64,000 nt of DNA from Betaproteobacteria bacterium (GCA_013298695.1 JAAFIS010000003.1:248001-312000), one strand, 5' to 3'; counted from the stretch's first letter, positions 15,528 to 24,297 are shown. Notes: a model not told the origin generated them from the sequence alone. Program-made: numbers and translations.

Positions 15528-16379
15528 TTATACATTCATTCTGTTCGCGATATGCGCGAAGAGCTCACTGTCCGCGCGAGTGAGTTGATCGATGATGGTG
15601 AAGTGATTCAGATCTGCGAGTGTCCATTCGTTAACGTCGTTCCAGTGAGTGCCGATGAGTTTATTTTGTCGATGAAACTCTTCAAGTTCTGCACCGCCGA
15701 CGCAGGCGGTGAATGGGCAATCAACGCGACGTTTGCGATACGCCGGACTCATCGCGAGTGCTTCTGCGTTGGAAAGTTTGAGTGCGTCATTTAAGTAAAT
15801 CGGCACCAGCGGTTCGAGATCGAAAAGACCGCTAATGGAGGTTGCAGAAACGAAAGGCGCGTTGGGCAAACCGCGCGACGTCCAATCGGTTGTCATGCAC
15901 CACGCGGTGAGATGGCCACCCGCAGAATGCCCTGCAAGCGCTATCCGTTCGCGATCAATGTGCAAGTCGTGTGCGTGATTCCAAACGTGTGCGACTGCGG
16001 TTTCAATTTCGTCAGCGATGCCGCGAATTGTCGTTTGTGGACACAGCGTGTAGCCCGCGATCACTGCCGCAAATCCGTTCTCAACAAACGGTTTTGCGAT
16101 CACGCTCCAATCGTCCTTCCACAAACGCTGCCAGTAGCCGCCGTGAATGAAGAACAGTGTTGGCCACCCACCATCAGGTGACGCGCCTTGCGGTGTGAAC
16201 ACATCAAGCAAATTGCGTTCGCCAGTGCCGTATGCGAGGTTACGCGCGCCGCCTGCGGTTGTGCGAATCGTCTCGCTCTCGCGCTGCCAACGCGGCAACA
16301 GCGTCGTCATCCAATCCGGAGCCGCGAGACCGTTGTTGTAGCGACGAGCGAGTTCTTCGAGCGGTAAATCTGGAATCAT
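15528..16379 (-). CDS. alpha/beta hydrolase, arylformamidase/esterase-like
   Basis: 283 residues. The oxyanion region is FFIHGGYWQ (residues 77-84) and the nucleophile elbow is GHSAGGHL with Ser152, the pattern of the hormone-sensitive-lipase/kynurenine formamidase group. The C-terminus has GTHWNDVNEWTLADLNHFTIIDQL, with a histidine in the expected place for the triad. The opening EELARRYNNGLAAPDW resembles the kynurenine-formamidase-like family. Substrate is uncertain: no tryptophan degradation genes are adjacent. It is followed upstream by a DMT exporter three bases away, so the two are probably cotranscribed. Confidence 0.82.
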   Translation of the reverse strand: MIPDLPLEELARRYNNGLAAPDWMTTLLPRWQRESETIRTTAGGARNLAYGTGERNLLDVFTPQGASPDGGWPTLFFIHGGYWQRLWKDDWSVIAKPFVENGFAAVIAGYTLCPQTTIRGIADEIETAVAHVWNHAHDLHIDRERIALAGHSAGGHLTAWCMTTDWTSRGLPNAPFVSATSISGLFDLEPLVPIYLNDALKLSNAEALAMSPAYRKRRVDCPFTACVGGAELEEFHRQNKLIGTHWNDVNEWTLADLNHFTIIDQLTRADSELFAHIANRMNV

Positions 16380-16382
16380 TGC

Positions 16383-17264
16383 TTAGTGAGCCGAGGAGTT
16401 TTTCGAAAACACAGCGAGCAACGAAGCGCTGATAATGAGCGCCCCACCGATCAATGTCGCCATCGTTACCGTTGCTGCGCCGCCGAGCCACGCTGAGACT
16501 GTTGCGACCAAAATCTCAGAGAGCATCAACACCGAAAGCACGTTTGCCGGCAATCGACCGGCGCCATACTGGAGCGCTAAGTTGCCAACCAAAACGAACA
16601 CCGCGAACACCACAATGACCAACCAAGCGTTCGACGTCGCGTTCAACGTCATCGGATGCGCGGTGAAAGAAAGCGTAAAAATTGTGAGTGGTGCGATGAT
16701 GACTGCGCCCAAAAACATGCCAAGTGCTCGTGCGTCTTCAGGCGTTGAGTTGTATTTACGCAGGATCACGTTGTTAAGCGCGAAAAACGCACCGCCAGCG
16801 ACGGCGAGCCAATCCGCGGTTGAATGCGGGATGGGCGCAATGAATGTGCCTTCGCCAAGTACCAGCGACGCACCCGCAATCGCGAGGGCGATTCGCGCCA
16901 GCGCCGAAATCGTTATGGGCTCGTTCAACAACCAACGGGCGAGCGGCACCACCCACATCGGCATCAAATAGAAAAGCAGAATACAGCGCACGACATCGCC
17001 TTGCGCAAGCGCGATGTTGAAACATGCATTGGTTCCCCCGGCCGCAATCACGAGCCACCACAATGATTTGTTTTTCCAAAGTTCTCGCGGCGCATTGCGG
17101 CGGGCAATGACTACAGTCACGCTGCATAACAAGAATACGAAAAACGTCGCCCACAACGAGGGCACGCCATGCTTTTCAAGATACTTAAGTGGAATCCAGG
17201 AAAGCCCCCAGACGGAGGCGTTGACGAGTGCTGCGAGTGTGGCGGCGAGCGGGAGGTGGCGCAT
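16383..17264 (-). CDS. EamA/DMT-family exporter
   Basis: 293 residues from ATG at 17264 (MRHLPLAATLAALVNASVWG), which begins directly with the first membrane helix; an upstream in-frame start at 17321 would add a polar tail and overlap the neighbour. Two EamA repeats are seen, the second starting at ADWLAVAGGAFFALNNVILRKY. The end of the protein has LSEILVATVSAWLGGAATVTMATLIGGALIISASLLAVF. It is a probable inner-membrane exporter of small metabolites. The alpha/beta hydrolase starts three bases after its stop, suggesting an operon. Confidence 0.88.
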   Translation of the reverse strand: MRHLPLAATLAALVNASVWGLSWIPLKYLEKHGVPSLWATFFVFLLCSVTVVIARRNAPRELWKNKSLWWLVIAAGGTNACFNIALAQGDVVRCILLFYLMPMWVVPLARWLLNEPITISALARIALAIAGASLVLGEGTFIAPIPHSTADWLAVAGGAFFALNNVILRKYNSTPEDARALGMFLGAVIIAPLTIFTLSFTAHPMTLNATSNAWLVIVVFAVFVLVGNLALQYGAGRLPANVLSVLMLSEILVATVSAWLGGAATVTMATLIGGALIISASLLAVFSKNSSAH

Positions 17265-17286
17265 TGCGGCATTATGCCGGTCAGCG

Positions 17287-17565
17287 TTATGTGTTCGTCG
17301 ACCTAGAAATCGAAGCTGCAAGAAGACCGTTTACCAGGATAAACAGAATTAACCAGTAACCGGAATTGTGTGATCCCATTACCCAGCCGTTCAACAAGAC
17401 CGACATCGCGTGCCAGGTAGCAGCACAGGTGAGAATCACAAACAGAACAACGAGCGATCTAGATCGCTCTGCAGCGGGCCAAACGATCGAAACGCAAGCC
17501 CGAGTAAAAAACGCGGCGATCAGCGTTAGCGGTGTTGTTAGTGAGAGGAAAAGCCAATCGGGCAT
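17287..17565 (-). CDS. small hydrophobic membrane protein, unknown function
   Basis: 92 residues. Three hydrophobic stretches are seen (about 2-25, 36-55 and 68-86), so it is likely an inner-membrane protein. I do not recognise a family. It begins ten bases after the stop of the HNH endonuclease gene and ends 22 bases before the DMT exporter start, all in the same direction, which supports it being a real gene in that operon. The spacing is the main evidence. Confidence 0.5.
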   Translation of the reverse strand: MPDWLFLSLTTPLTLIAAFFTRACVSIVWPAAERSRSLVVLFVILTCAATWHAMSVLLNGWVMGSHNSGYWLILFILVNGLLAASISRSTNT

Positions 17566-17574
17566 CGCTTAAGA

Positions 17575-18153
17575 TCACGCCGCCCGCATCATCTTCTTAT
17601 GTGTTTTCGCAAGCGCTTGCAGATACTCCATTTGGTCGGCCAAGATGTGCCGATTCGCGAGGATTAGTTTTTCGCTTTTCACGGGGCGATAGGGCACGTA
17701 GAGCAAACGAAGTCCTGCTTGCTCGGGTGTGCGACCTGCCTTAGAGAGATTGCAATCGCGGCATGCGGTGACGCAGTTTTCCCACGTGTCTTTTCCGTGT
17801 TGCGAGCGCGGGATGATGTGATCGCGGGTGAGTTCTGATTCCGGAAATTCGTCGCCGCAGTAACCGCAGAGATGACGATCACGCGCGAAGAGCAAGCGGT
17901 TATCACGGCCTGGAAGCGCCGAAACCGGACTCCAGGTGCTGTGTTTGTGTTCGCCTTCGCAAGCGATGATTGAGGCTACTTCGATGACGCTGCGTTCACC
18001 GTTTTTTCGTTGAATGCCGCCTCGGAACGTAAGGACTACTTCGCCGAGTGCCCACACGACGTTACCGCGAGCGTACTGACAAACAGCGGTTTCGGGCGTC
18101 ATCCACCCCTTCGGTTGCCCGCCGGAATCAAGAGCCAAGATCGCTAGCGACAT
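17575..18153 (-). CDS. HNH endonuclease family protein
   Basis: 192 residues from ATG at 18153 (MSLAILALDSGGQPKGW); the longer frame to 18210 lacks family similarity. The C-terminal HNH domain has a zinc site built from CGYC and CRDCN plus the catalytic LTRDHIIPRSQHGKDTWENCVTACRDCN motif. The N-terminal half (TPETAVCQYARGNVVWALGEVVLTFRGG) matches a common chromosomal family of stand-alone HNH proteins in betaproteobacteria. Its biological role is not established; it is not next to phage or restriction genes. It leads a short run with the small membrane protein and the DMT exporter. Confidence 0.9.
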   Translation of the reverse strand: MSLAILALDSGGQPKGWMTPETAVCQYARGNVVWALGEVVLTFRGGIQRKNGERSVIEVASIIACEGEHKHSTWSPVSALPGRDNRLLFARDRHLCGYCGDEFPESELTRDHIIPRSQHGKDTWENCVTACRDCNLSKAGRTPEQAGLRLLYVPYRPVKSEKLILANRHILADQMEYLQALAKTHKKMMRAA

Positions 18154-18278
18154 CGGTATGCACCTATTTCCGTTACGCGTAATTGCGTCCTTGGATACGT
18201 AACTTACCACGAAATCGCGTCTAACGTATTTCTAGTGCGGCAATAGCCCGAACCGAGAACCAACAGACGACATTTGAT

Positions 18279-19958
18279 TTAGGGCGACAAACCGGTAGCG
18301 CCGCAAACCTGTTCGAGATAGCTGCGTACTGCCGCCCAAGAGTTTCGAGTTGCTGAACCACCGATTGCACCGCTGGTTACGGCGTCACCCGAGAAGCCCT
18401 TGATCGCGCGATAAAAAAGCGAACTATCGGAAGCGGCCGCGACGCTTCCTCCGCTGCCGTCTAGATCGAAGCCACAGGACGAAGCGGTTTGTGCGGCGGC
18501 TGTAATCGGACACACTTGCGCGATGTATGCGGCGATTTCGATAGGTGAGCGCCTGAGCGCATTGTTGGACAGCGCGTTCGCTGTGAGCGTTGTGCCGTTC
18601 AAGCCCGCAATTGAGCGCGAGAGCAGGAGCGCGTCGGTTGTGCTCAACAGAAAACCGTCGGCATCTAGATCGAGATTGCATTTCGACGACACGTATCGCG
18701 GATTCGAGCGAGTGACGAAATTTGCATCGCCCAATTCGCCGTTTCCGTTGTAACCCGTGCAGAGCACGTCGCCGCTGCGCATTTGCGCGCAGCTGCTGCG
18801 TGTACCCGCGCTCACTGAGACAACATCGCCCACGTCTACGCCTAACGTGGCGAATAAGCGGCTCACGGTGGTTTGATCGCCAAGCTGACCATAGACGTTA
18901 CCGCCCCAGCACGTGAAGCGACCTGTGCTGAGCGTTGCGCAGCTGTGGGTGTCAGGGCTTAGGTAATCGTTGCCAGCTGCCGTGACATTCACCGCATTGC
19001 TGATTCCGCTTACAGTGACCGGAACGGAGCTCACTGTCGTCGTGCCGTTGCCGAGTTGCCCCACCGAGTTATACCCCCAGCAGCGAACCGTACCATCTGC
19101 AAGACGCGCACAGCTGTGGCCGACACCCGCGCTGACCTGCGTCGCGTTTGATATGCCAACGACTTGTACAGGAGCGTTGCTATTTTGAAAGCCGCCATTG
19201 CCTAACTGACCGCCGTCAGTCTCGTTGGAGAATCCAACTGCCACTTTGTTGCGTCCCCAGCACCAAACCTCACCGTTAGAGCGAACTGCGCATGTATGCA
19301 GCGCGCCCGCACTCACGCCAATGATGTTGGAGAGAGCAACGTCGGTTGGGGTGGTGAGCGTAGCTGCGTCAAAGCCAACGCCGAGTTGTCCAAAGTTGTT
19401 TGCGCCCCAACACTTCACTTGTGCGCTCGACGTTAGTGCGCAGTTGTGGGCTCCGCCACTTGTGACTGCGACCGCACTGTCTATTCCGCTAACCGCCACG
19501 GGTGTAGTGCTGGAGGGCGGGGCACCACTCCCAAGGACGCCCAAAGTGTTGTCGCCCCAGCAGCGCACCGTGCGGTCTGCAAGCGCCGCACACGAATGAT
19601 AGAAGCCGGCTGACACCGACACCGCGTTCGAAATACCAATCACGTTGGTCGGTACGTTGCGAACAGTGGTTGTGCCATCGCCCAAACGACCGCCCGCAAC
19701 AAGCCCGAAGCCCGCGTTGTTTCCCCAACAGCGCACACCACCGCTCGTTGTCACCGCACAAGCGTGGTCCTTGCCCGTAGAAATCTGCGTGTAGCCTTCC
19801 GCCTTGGCAGTCACGCGAGCTGTAGAGTGTGTTGCTAAACTAAGAAAAAGAATGAAGAGGGATGAGTAGCCCAGAGCGTTTCTTACATGGCGGTATCGTT
19901 TTTGTGCTGGACCCGCAGAGCGACCGCTGCGCTTCGGCTGTTGCATGGGTGCGTTCAT
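18279..19958 (-). CDS. exported RCC1-repeat protein with dockerin-like C-terminal repeats
   Basis: 559 residues from ATG at 19958, which has AGGA nine bases upstream. A basic N-terminus and hydrophobic segment (LGYSSLFILFLSLATHS) suggest a signal peptide. Residues about 60-425 hold at least seven RCC1-type repeats, each with H(S/T)CA and V(R/W)CWG(x)N and a following LG(N/D)G; these fold as a beta propeller. After a linker, two EF-hand-like units follow: LDLDADGFLLSTTDALLLSRSIAG and FDLDGSGGSVAAASDSSLFYRAIKG. They are calcium-binding loops with a following helix, reminiscent of dockerins, each closed by a cysteine-containing segment (AQVCP, EQVCG). It is probably secreted or surface-bound. 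Function and partner are unknown. It is monocistronic. Confidence 0.82.
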   Translation of the reverse strand: MNAPMQQPKRSGRSAGPAQKRYRHVRNALGYSSLFILFLSLATHSTARVTAKAEGYTQISTGKDHACAVTTSGGVRCWGNNAGFGLVAGGRLGDGTTTVRNVPTNVIGISNAVSVSAGFYHSCAALADRTVRCWGDNTLGVLGSGAPPSSTTPVAVSGIDSAVAVTSGGAHNCALTSSAQVKCWGANNFGQLGVGFDAATLTTPTDVALSNIIGVSAGALHTCAVRSNGEVWCWGRNKVAVGFSNETDGGQLGNGGFQNSNAPVQVVGISNATQVSAGVGHSCARLADGTVRCWGYNSVGQLGNGTTTVSSVPVTVSGISNAVNVTAAGNDYLSPDTHSCATLSTGRFTCWGGNVYGQLGDQTTVSRLFATLGVDVGDVVSVSAGTRSSCAQMRSGDVLCTGYNGNGELGDANFVTRSNPRYVSSKCNLDLDADGFLLSTTDALLLSRSIAGLNGTTLTANALSNNALRRSPIEIAAYIAQVCPITAAAQTASSCGFDLDGSGGSVAAASDSSLFYRAIKGFSGDAVTSGAIGGSATRNSWAAVRSYLEQVCGATGLSP

Positions 19959-20148
19959 TGTGATCCTCGCTTGCACAATCAAAGACGATCAGGCTTTACA
20001 TTTTAGACAAGTTCGACGCGATGCTGCGGATTGTTCACGTCAGGTCTACGCATTCGGGCTTTTTCGGCGAGCGTACGTGTTAGCAATGCTCGTTTTTGTG
20101 AGCGGTGCAGCTAACATAAGTTAGCTGAAAATGATTCCTTGATGGCGT

Positions 20149-22050
20149 CTAAGCCTGCAACTGCAGCGACGCTAATCGCGCATACAACGATGACGATTGC
20201 AGTAGCTGCTCGTGCGTGCCTTCCGCTAGCACGCAACCTTCATCAATCACCACGATTCGATCTGCGTTTTGAACGGTGGAAAGGCGATGCGCGATCACAA
20301 TCGTGGTGTGTTTTCTCGCGATTTTTTCGAGCGCGTCGGTCACGAGCGCTTCACTTTCTGAATCGAGCGCACTGGTGGCCTCATCAAGCAACAAGAGCGG
20401 TCGATCCGCGAGGATCGCGCGCGCGATGGCAACGCGTTGTCGCTGACCGCCGGAGAGAAGCACGCCGCGCTCACCGAGCGTAGTATCAAAGCCTTGCGGC
20501 AGTGCTTGCGCAAATTCGGTGACGTGTGCCGCTTCGCACGCGGCGAGCACATCTTCTTTGCTCGCATCGAGTCGCCCGTAGCGCACGTTCTCGAACAGCG
20601 AATCGGAAAAGATCACCGGGTCTTGCGATACCAGCGCCATGCGCGACCGCAACACGGTGAGATCAAGTTCTCGAACGTTCTGACCGTCCACAGAAACGCT
20701 GCCGCTTTGCGGATCGTAGAAGCGAAGCAGCAGTTGAAACACAGTGCTCTTGCCCGCACCGCTTGGGCCGACAAGCGCCACAACTTCGCCAGGTTTCACG
20801 CTTAACGAAAAACTATCGAGCGATTTCGTGAGCGGCCGCGTCGGATACGAAAAACTTACGTTGTCGAAACGAACTTCACCACCCGTTTTCGACGCGATTT
20901 GCTCAGTTGGCGCGGCGATTGCGGGCGATTGAATTTCGCTCACCGTGACCAGCAATTCACGAATCCGCTCGCTCGCACCCGCGGCCCGCTTGAGCTGCCC
21001 GAACACCTCCACAATTGAGCCGACCGCCGTCGCCACGATCACCGCGTAGAAAACAAACGCAGAGAGCTGCCCGGCCGTCATGTTGCCCGCGAGTACATCG
21101 CGCCCGCCAACCCACAAGATAAGCGAGATGCCAACGAATGCGAGCACGATCACAATTGAGGTCAACATCGCGCTGTTGCGCTCACGTTCTGCCGCGTTCG
21201 AAAAGAGCGCGTTGATACGCTCAGAGAAGCGCGCCTTCTCAAAATCTTCTCGCGCGTACGCCTGCACCGTGCGCACCGCGTGAATCGTTTCATCACCGCG
21301 TGCGAGCGCTTCGGCGAGTCGATCTTGCGAGGCTTTAGCCAGCCGCTGCACGCGTCGTCCGAGAATTACTACGGGCGCGATGATCAGCGGCGTGCCAATC
21401 AATACGAGTCCGAGTAATTTGAGCGACGTGATCGCGAGCATTACCAGCGCGCCAATCATCATCACCAAGTTGCGCAGCGCCCACGAGAAGGCGGAAGACA
21501 CGACCCCTTCAAGCACCTGTGTGTCGTTCGAGAGCCGTGAAAGCACATCGCCCACGCGTTCTTTCTCAAAAAAAGCGGGCGAAAGCGACAGCAAATGCGA
21601 ATAGATTTTTTGCCGAATATCGTTAACCACACGATTGTTGATCCACGCGATGTTGGAAAAACGGATGTAGACGCCCGCGCCCTGCGCGATCGCGAGTGCG
21701 ACCATGACCAGCAAAATTTTGTCGAGCTGCCCCGAGTTTTGCGCCGCAAATCCTTGATCAATCACGCGCTTCAAGCCTTCGCCAATCGCGAGCACCGCAG
21801 CCGCAGCGAGTGCGAGGCCAAACATCGCAAATACGAGTCGCTTCCAATACGGCTTTACAAACGGCCAAAGAAACGAGAGGACGGCGAAGCGAGCGTTCAA
21901 AAATATTCCAGGTAGGCGAAGGTGGCGGCGACCGGGCAGGTTCACTTCGGCGCTACGCCGACGCGCGATCCAACGTGTTTGCCAACAGTTTAGGTTGCGC
22001 AGCGCGCTTTCAACAAGGATTCGCCCGCAAACGAGAGCCATCTTCCACAT
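20149..22050 (-). CDS. ABC transporter, fused permease and ATP-binding domains (MsbA-like)
   Basis: Up to 633 residues. The membrane domain with about six helices starts near LSFLWPFVKPYWKRLVFAMFG. The first 50 residues are polar and atypical, so the true start may be an alternative codon nearer (GTG 21945 or TTG 21900). The nucleotide-binding domain has Walker A GPSGAGKST, signature LLSGGQRQRVAIARA, Walker B LLLLDEATSALD and the H-loop IVIAHRLSTV. It is a homodimeric exporter of the ABCB/MsbA group, exporting lipids or drugs. In betaproteobacteria this subfamily is often annotated as a multidrug or lipid A exporter-like protein; the substrate is unproven. It is monocistronic. Confidence 0.93.
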   Translation of the reverse strand: MWKMALVCGRILVESALRNLNCWQTRWIARRRSAEVNLPGRRHLRLPGIFLNARFAVLSFLWPFVKPYWKRLVFAMFGLALAAAAVLAIGEGLKRVIDQGFAAQNSGQLDKILLVMVALAIAQGAGVYIRFSNIAWINNRVVNDIRQKIYSHLLSLSPAFFEKERVGDVLSRLSNDTQVLEGVVSSAFSWALRNLVMMIGALVMLAITSLKLLGLVLIGTPLIIAPVVILGRRVQRLAKASQDRLAEALARGDETIHAVRTVQAYAREDFEKARFSERINALFSNAAERERNSAMLTSIVIVLAFVGISLILWVGGRDVLAGNMTAGQLSAFVFYAVIVATAVGSIVEVFGQLKRAAGASERIRELLVTVSEIQSPAIAAPTEQIASKTGGEVRFDNVSFSYPTRPLTKSLDSFSLSVKPGEVVALVGPSGAGKSTVFQLLLRFYDPQSGSVSVDGQNVRELDLTVLRSRMALVSQDPVIFSDSLFENVRYGRLDASKEDVLAACEAAHVTEFAQALPQGFDTTLGERGVLLSGGQRQRVAIARAILADRPLLLLDEATSALDSESEALVTDALEKIARKHTTIVIAHRLSTVQNADRIVVIDEGCVLAEGTHEQLLQSSSLYARLASLQLQA

Positions 22051-22384
22051 ACTTTGTAGGAAGGTGGTGGATAGAACAGGCTACAAAATAATCGGTAAAA
22101 CGGCTATTTGTATGGGGTATGACGGCCTATTGGACTTTTAGCAATTAATTAGTTAATGGGCGCTTAACCTTGGTATCACTGGGTCACGCTTGCAAAGATG
22201 ATTTCGGATACCGGCCGACAAAAACGTGCATCACTGCCCTGACCGGCACCAACCCGCCCCACAGTTTCGCCGATGTTTCGCGCACCTCGCCAGTGTCGTT
22301 GCCGATGCTAGCCTTGTGCATGCATCTCCCTACTGGGTTGCGATACGGCGGAGGTTTACTGAGGCGTAAAAGCAGGACTTGCCA
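22051..22384. other. intergenic stretch with no supported gene
   Basis: 334 bases between the ABC exporter and the decayed exported gene. A/T-rich at 22080-22160 and G/C-richer after. The only ORF (72 codons from 22170) has no start context and no protein-like composition. No RNA family was recognised. Confidence 0.5.
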
Positions 22385-22914
22385 ATGAAAAATTTCTTCA
22401 GACGTTTTACGTCGAGATGCGTAGTCGGGGCCATTTGCGCGACGACATCATTTGCAGTGAACGCAGCAGGCGCACAACGCCCCACACGCGCGATGCTCGC
22501 AGACCAATTTGCAGGGCCACCCGGCAACGATTTCGGATTCGTTTATCTCGACAGTCACGGCAATTTTTACGGGAAACCGTCACGCCGTTTTTGATCACCT
22601 CTCTAGAGCGATTGGGCGTGCCCGTTTGGCAAACCAGCGGATTCAGCTTGTTCGCGACCTTCTATTACCGGACGGAGGGGTTGCAGGAAAAAGTCTGTGA
22701 TACCGGAAACAAAGTCGTGGACGCCGAGCTACATTCTTAAAGGCAATGTGGGCACCCGTTGGAAGCCCCCCCGCGAATCAGCTGCGCAATCCGCGCGACT
22801 GCTGCGCGGCCCGCGCTGAAGCACCGCTACGTGGTTGATCAGCAGCTCGCGCGCAGCATGCTTAACTCGCGGTGGACTGACGATGGCGCTAGTTTTTGTG
22901 CGTTAAAGGAATAA
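22385..22914 (+). pseudogene. decayed gene for a small exported protein (frameshifts)
   Basis: ATG at 22385 has AGGAC upstream and encodes a convincing signal peptide (MKNFFRRFTSRCVVGAICAT then TSFAVNAAGA). The frame reads NDFGFVYLDSHGNFYG and then stops at 22594. A one-base shift near 22566-22572 opens another frame, ETVTPFLITSLERLGVPVWQT...YYRTEGLQEKV, ending at 22740. A third frame near 22815-22914 gives LKHRYVVDQQLARSML...FCALKE. The three pieces read on like one protein of about 170 residues broken by at least two frameshifts. A sequencing error or three unrelated small ORFs are the alternatives. I do not recognise the family. Confidence 0.4.
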
Positions 22915-22927
22915 AGCCTCGCCGCTA

Positions 22928-23018
22928 CATCCCCTACTTTATTGGGCGACAGAGAATTTTTCGGTGTAAAGCAACAGTACGTATAAATTTGATAAACGCC
23001 CGTTACATTAGGACTGCA
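22928..23018. repeat. paired-palindrome element, copy 5
   Basis: Left palindrome 22928-22950 (CATCCCC.. / ..GGGCGAC, imperfect). Right half 22997-23018 (CGCCC / GGAC, degenerate). Spacing matches the other copies (centres about 66 bp). It lies upstream of the rpoH regulatory region. Confidence 0.6.
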
Positions 23019-23047
23019 CGGAAATAGAATATTGTTAATTTCACAAA

Positions 23048-23067
23048 CCCGACCAAATAAGTCGGGA
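23048..23067. promoter_or_regulatory. hairpin upstream of the CIRCE site
   Basis: CCCGAC and GTCGGG form a six-pair stem around CAAATAA. It ends 14 bases before the CIRCE operator. There is no T-run after it, so it is not a typical terminator. It may shield or mark the rpoH promoter. Confidence 0.4.
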
Positions 23068-23081
23068 ACTTTCTGCAATAA

Positions 23082-23108
23082 TCAGCACTCTCATGTGGCG
23101 AGTGCTAA
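23082..23108 (+). promoter_or_regulatory. CIRCE operator (HrcA binding site) upstream of rpoH
   Basis: TCAGCACTC, nine bases, GAGTGCTAA. The consensus is TTAGCACTC-N9-GAGTGCTAA, so 17 of 18 arm positions match. HrcA represses chaperone genes through this site and is released on heat stress. Here it is about 190 bp before the rpoH start, which would place the heat-shock sigma factor under HrcA control. Confidence 0.88.
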
Positions 23109-23299
23109 AGCGGTGAGCAATCAACCACCTGATGCACTTGAATCGCTCTGTTGAGTGGTTCTGGCGGGGTAGCAAGCAATCGGTCTTGCACAGCCCGCCC
23201 CCTCGTGGGGGACACTCGAAATAGCGTGAAAACGTGTTTCGAGGCACGGCGCGCCGTCGCGCATTGGTTCGACGGCATCAGTTGATTGGAGACTTTTCA

Positions 23300-24163
23300 A
23301 TGGCTAACCCGACCGCAACTTTGCATTTTCCTGTTCCGTCCGCGCTAGGCACGATTGATCAATACGTCACAGCGGTAAACAAATATCCGCTGTTAACGGC
23401 CGAACAAGAGTTCGAGCTGGGACTTCGCCTGAAATACATGAATGACTTGGAAGCCGCGCGCTCGCTGGTGATGAGTCACCTGCGTTTGGTCGTTTCAGTC
23501 AGTCGCAACTATTTAGGCTACGGGCTGCCGCAGGGCGATCTTGTGCAGGAAGGCAACGTCGGCCTGATGAAAGCGGTAAAGCGCTTTGATCCAGAGCGTG
23601 GCGTTCGCTTGGTGTCATTTGCACTGCACTGGATTCGCGCCGAAATTCACGAATACATTTTGAAGAACTGGCGTCTGGTCAAAGTTGCGACCACAAAGTC
23701 GCAACGCAAGCTGTTTTTCAACTTGCGCGCGATGCGCTCCGGTGAACACGCGCTGACGCAAGCCGAGGCCAAGCGCATCGCCAAAGAACTTAACGTCAAG
23801 CCCGAGGAAGTGTTCGAAATGAACATGCGACTCAACGGGCGCGACATCGCGATGGACGGCACGCCCGACGACGCTGAAAGTGAATCAGTAGCGCCGATTG
23901 CGTATCTCGCTGCGGATGAAAACGCGGATCCCGCAAGAGTCATCGAAGCAGAGCAATCCGCTCGTTTCCACAATGAGGGCCTCAAGCGCGCACTCACCAA
24001 GTTAGATGAGCGCTCACGCGACATCATCACCCGCCGTTGGCTCGCCGAAGACGAGGAAGAAACGCTGCAAGTGCTCGCCGACAAATACGGCGTATCTGCG
24101 GAGCGTATTCGCCAGATCGAAGTCAAGGCGATGAAGCAGATGCGTGCGGAGATTGAAGCGTAA
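23300..24163 (+). CDS. rpoH: RNA polymerase heat-shock sigma factor RpoH (sigma-32)
   Basis: 287 residues from ATG at 23300, preceded by GGAG at seven bases; the frame extends upstream to 23234 but without family similarity. Region 2 reads HLRLVVSVSRNYLGYGLPQGDLVQEGNVGLMKAVKRFDPERGVRLVSFALHWIRAEIHEYILKNWRLVKV, and the RpoH box follows (TKSQRKLFFNLR). Region 4 ends with LQVLADKYGVSAERIRQIEVKAMKQMR. It directs transcription of chaperone and protease genes. Control is visible at the DNA level: a CIRCE operator about 190 bp upstream and a strong terminator 17 bases after the stop. Monocistronic. Confidence 0.97.
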   Translation: MANPTATLHFPVPSALGTIDQYVTAVNKYPLLTAEQEFELGLRLKYMNDLEAARSLVMSHLRLVVSVSRNYLGYGLPQGDLVQEGNVGLMKAVKRFDPERGVRLVSFALHWIRAEIHEYILKNWRLVKVATTKSQRKLFFNLRAMRSGEHALTQAEAKRIAKELNVKPEEVFEMNMRLNGRDIAMDGTPDDAESESVAPIAYLAADENADPARVIEAEQSARFHNEGLKRALTKLDERSRDIITRRWLAEDEEETLQVLADKYGVSAERIRQIEVKAMKQMRAEIEA

Positions 24164-24180
24164 CGCGGTCGCGAAAAAGT

Positions 24181-24208
24181 AAAAGCCCGGTTCGCCGGGC
24201 TTTTTTTT
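24181..24208 (+). terminator. rho-independent terminator of rpoH
   Basis: Stem GCCCGG-TTCG-CCGGGC flanked by AAAA on the left and eight T on the right. It starts 17 bases after the rpoH stop codon. The A/T flanks make it able to work in both directions. Confidence 0.92.
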
Positions 24209-24272
24209 CGTCACAATTCATGCAGCATCGTCAATTCAGGCGCACGCCAACGAAGGCGCTAGCTTTGAATGC

Positions 24273-24297
24273 AAAAAAGCCCGGCGAACCGGGCTTT
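24273..24297 (-). terminator. rho-independent terminator of tRNA-Lys
   Basis: On the minus strand: stem GCCCGG-TTCG-CCGGGC followed by TTTTTT. It lies 36 bases downstream of the tRNA-Lys 3' end. Its stem and loop are identical to the rpoH terminator on the other strand. Confidence 0.85.

Noticed and set aside
18727-18745. CGCCCAATTCG inside the RCC1 gene, and a similar string at 36123
   Set aside because: Single half-sites without a second arm or partner at 66 bp; both lie within well-conserved coding sequence.
22170-22388. 72-codon ORF before the decayed exported gene
   Set aside because: No ribosome site, no signal peptide or domain, and it overlaps a better start at 22385.
23198-23211. 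CCCCCTCGTGGGGG hairpin before rpoH as a terminator or thermosensor
   Set aside because: It lacks a T-run and does not cover the rpoH ribosome site (GGAG at about 23288).
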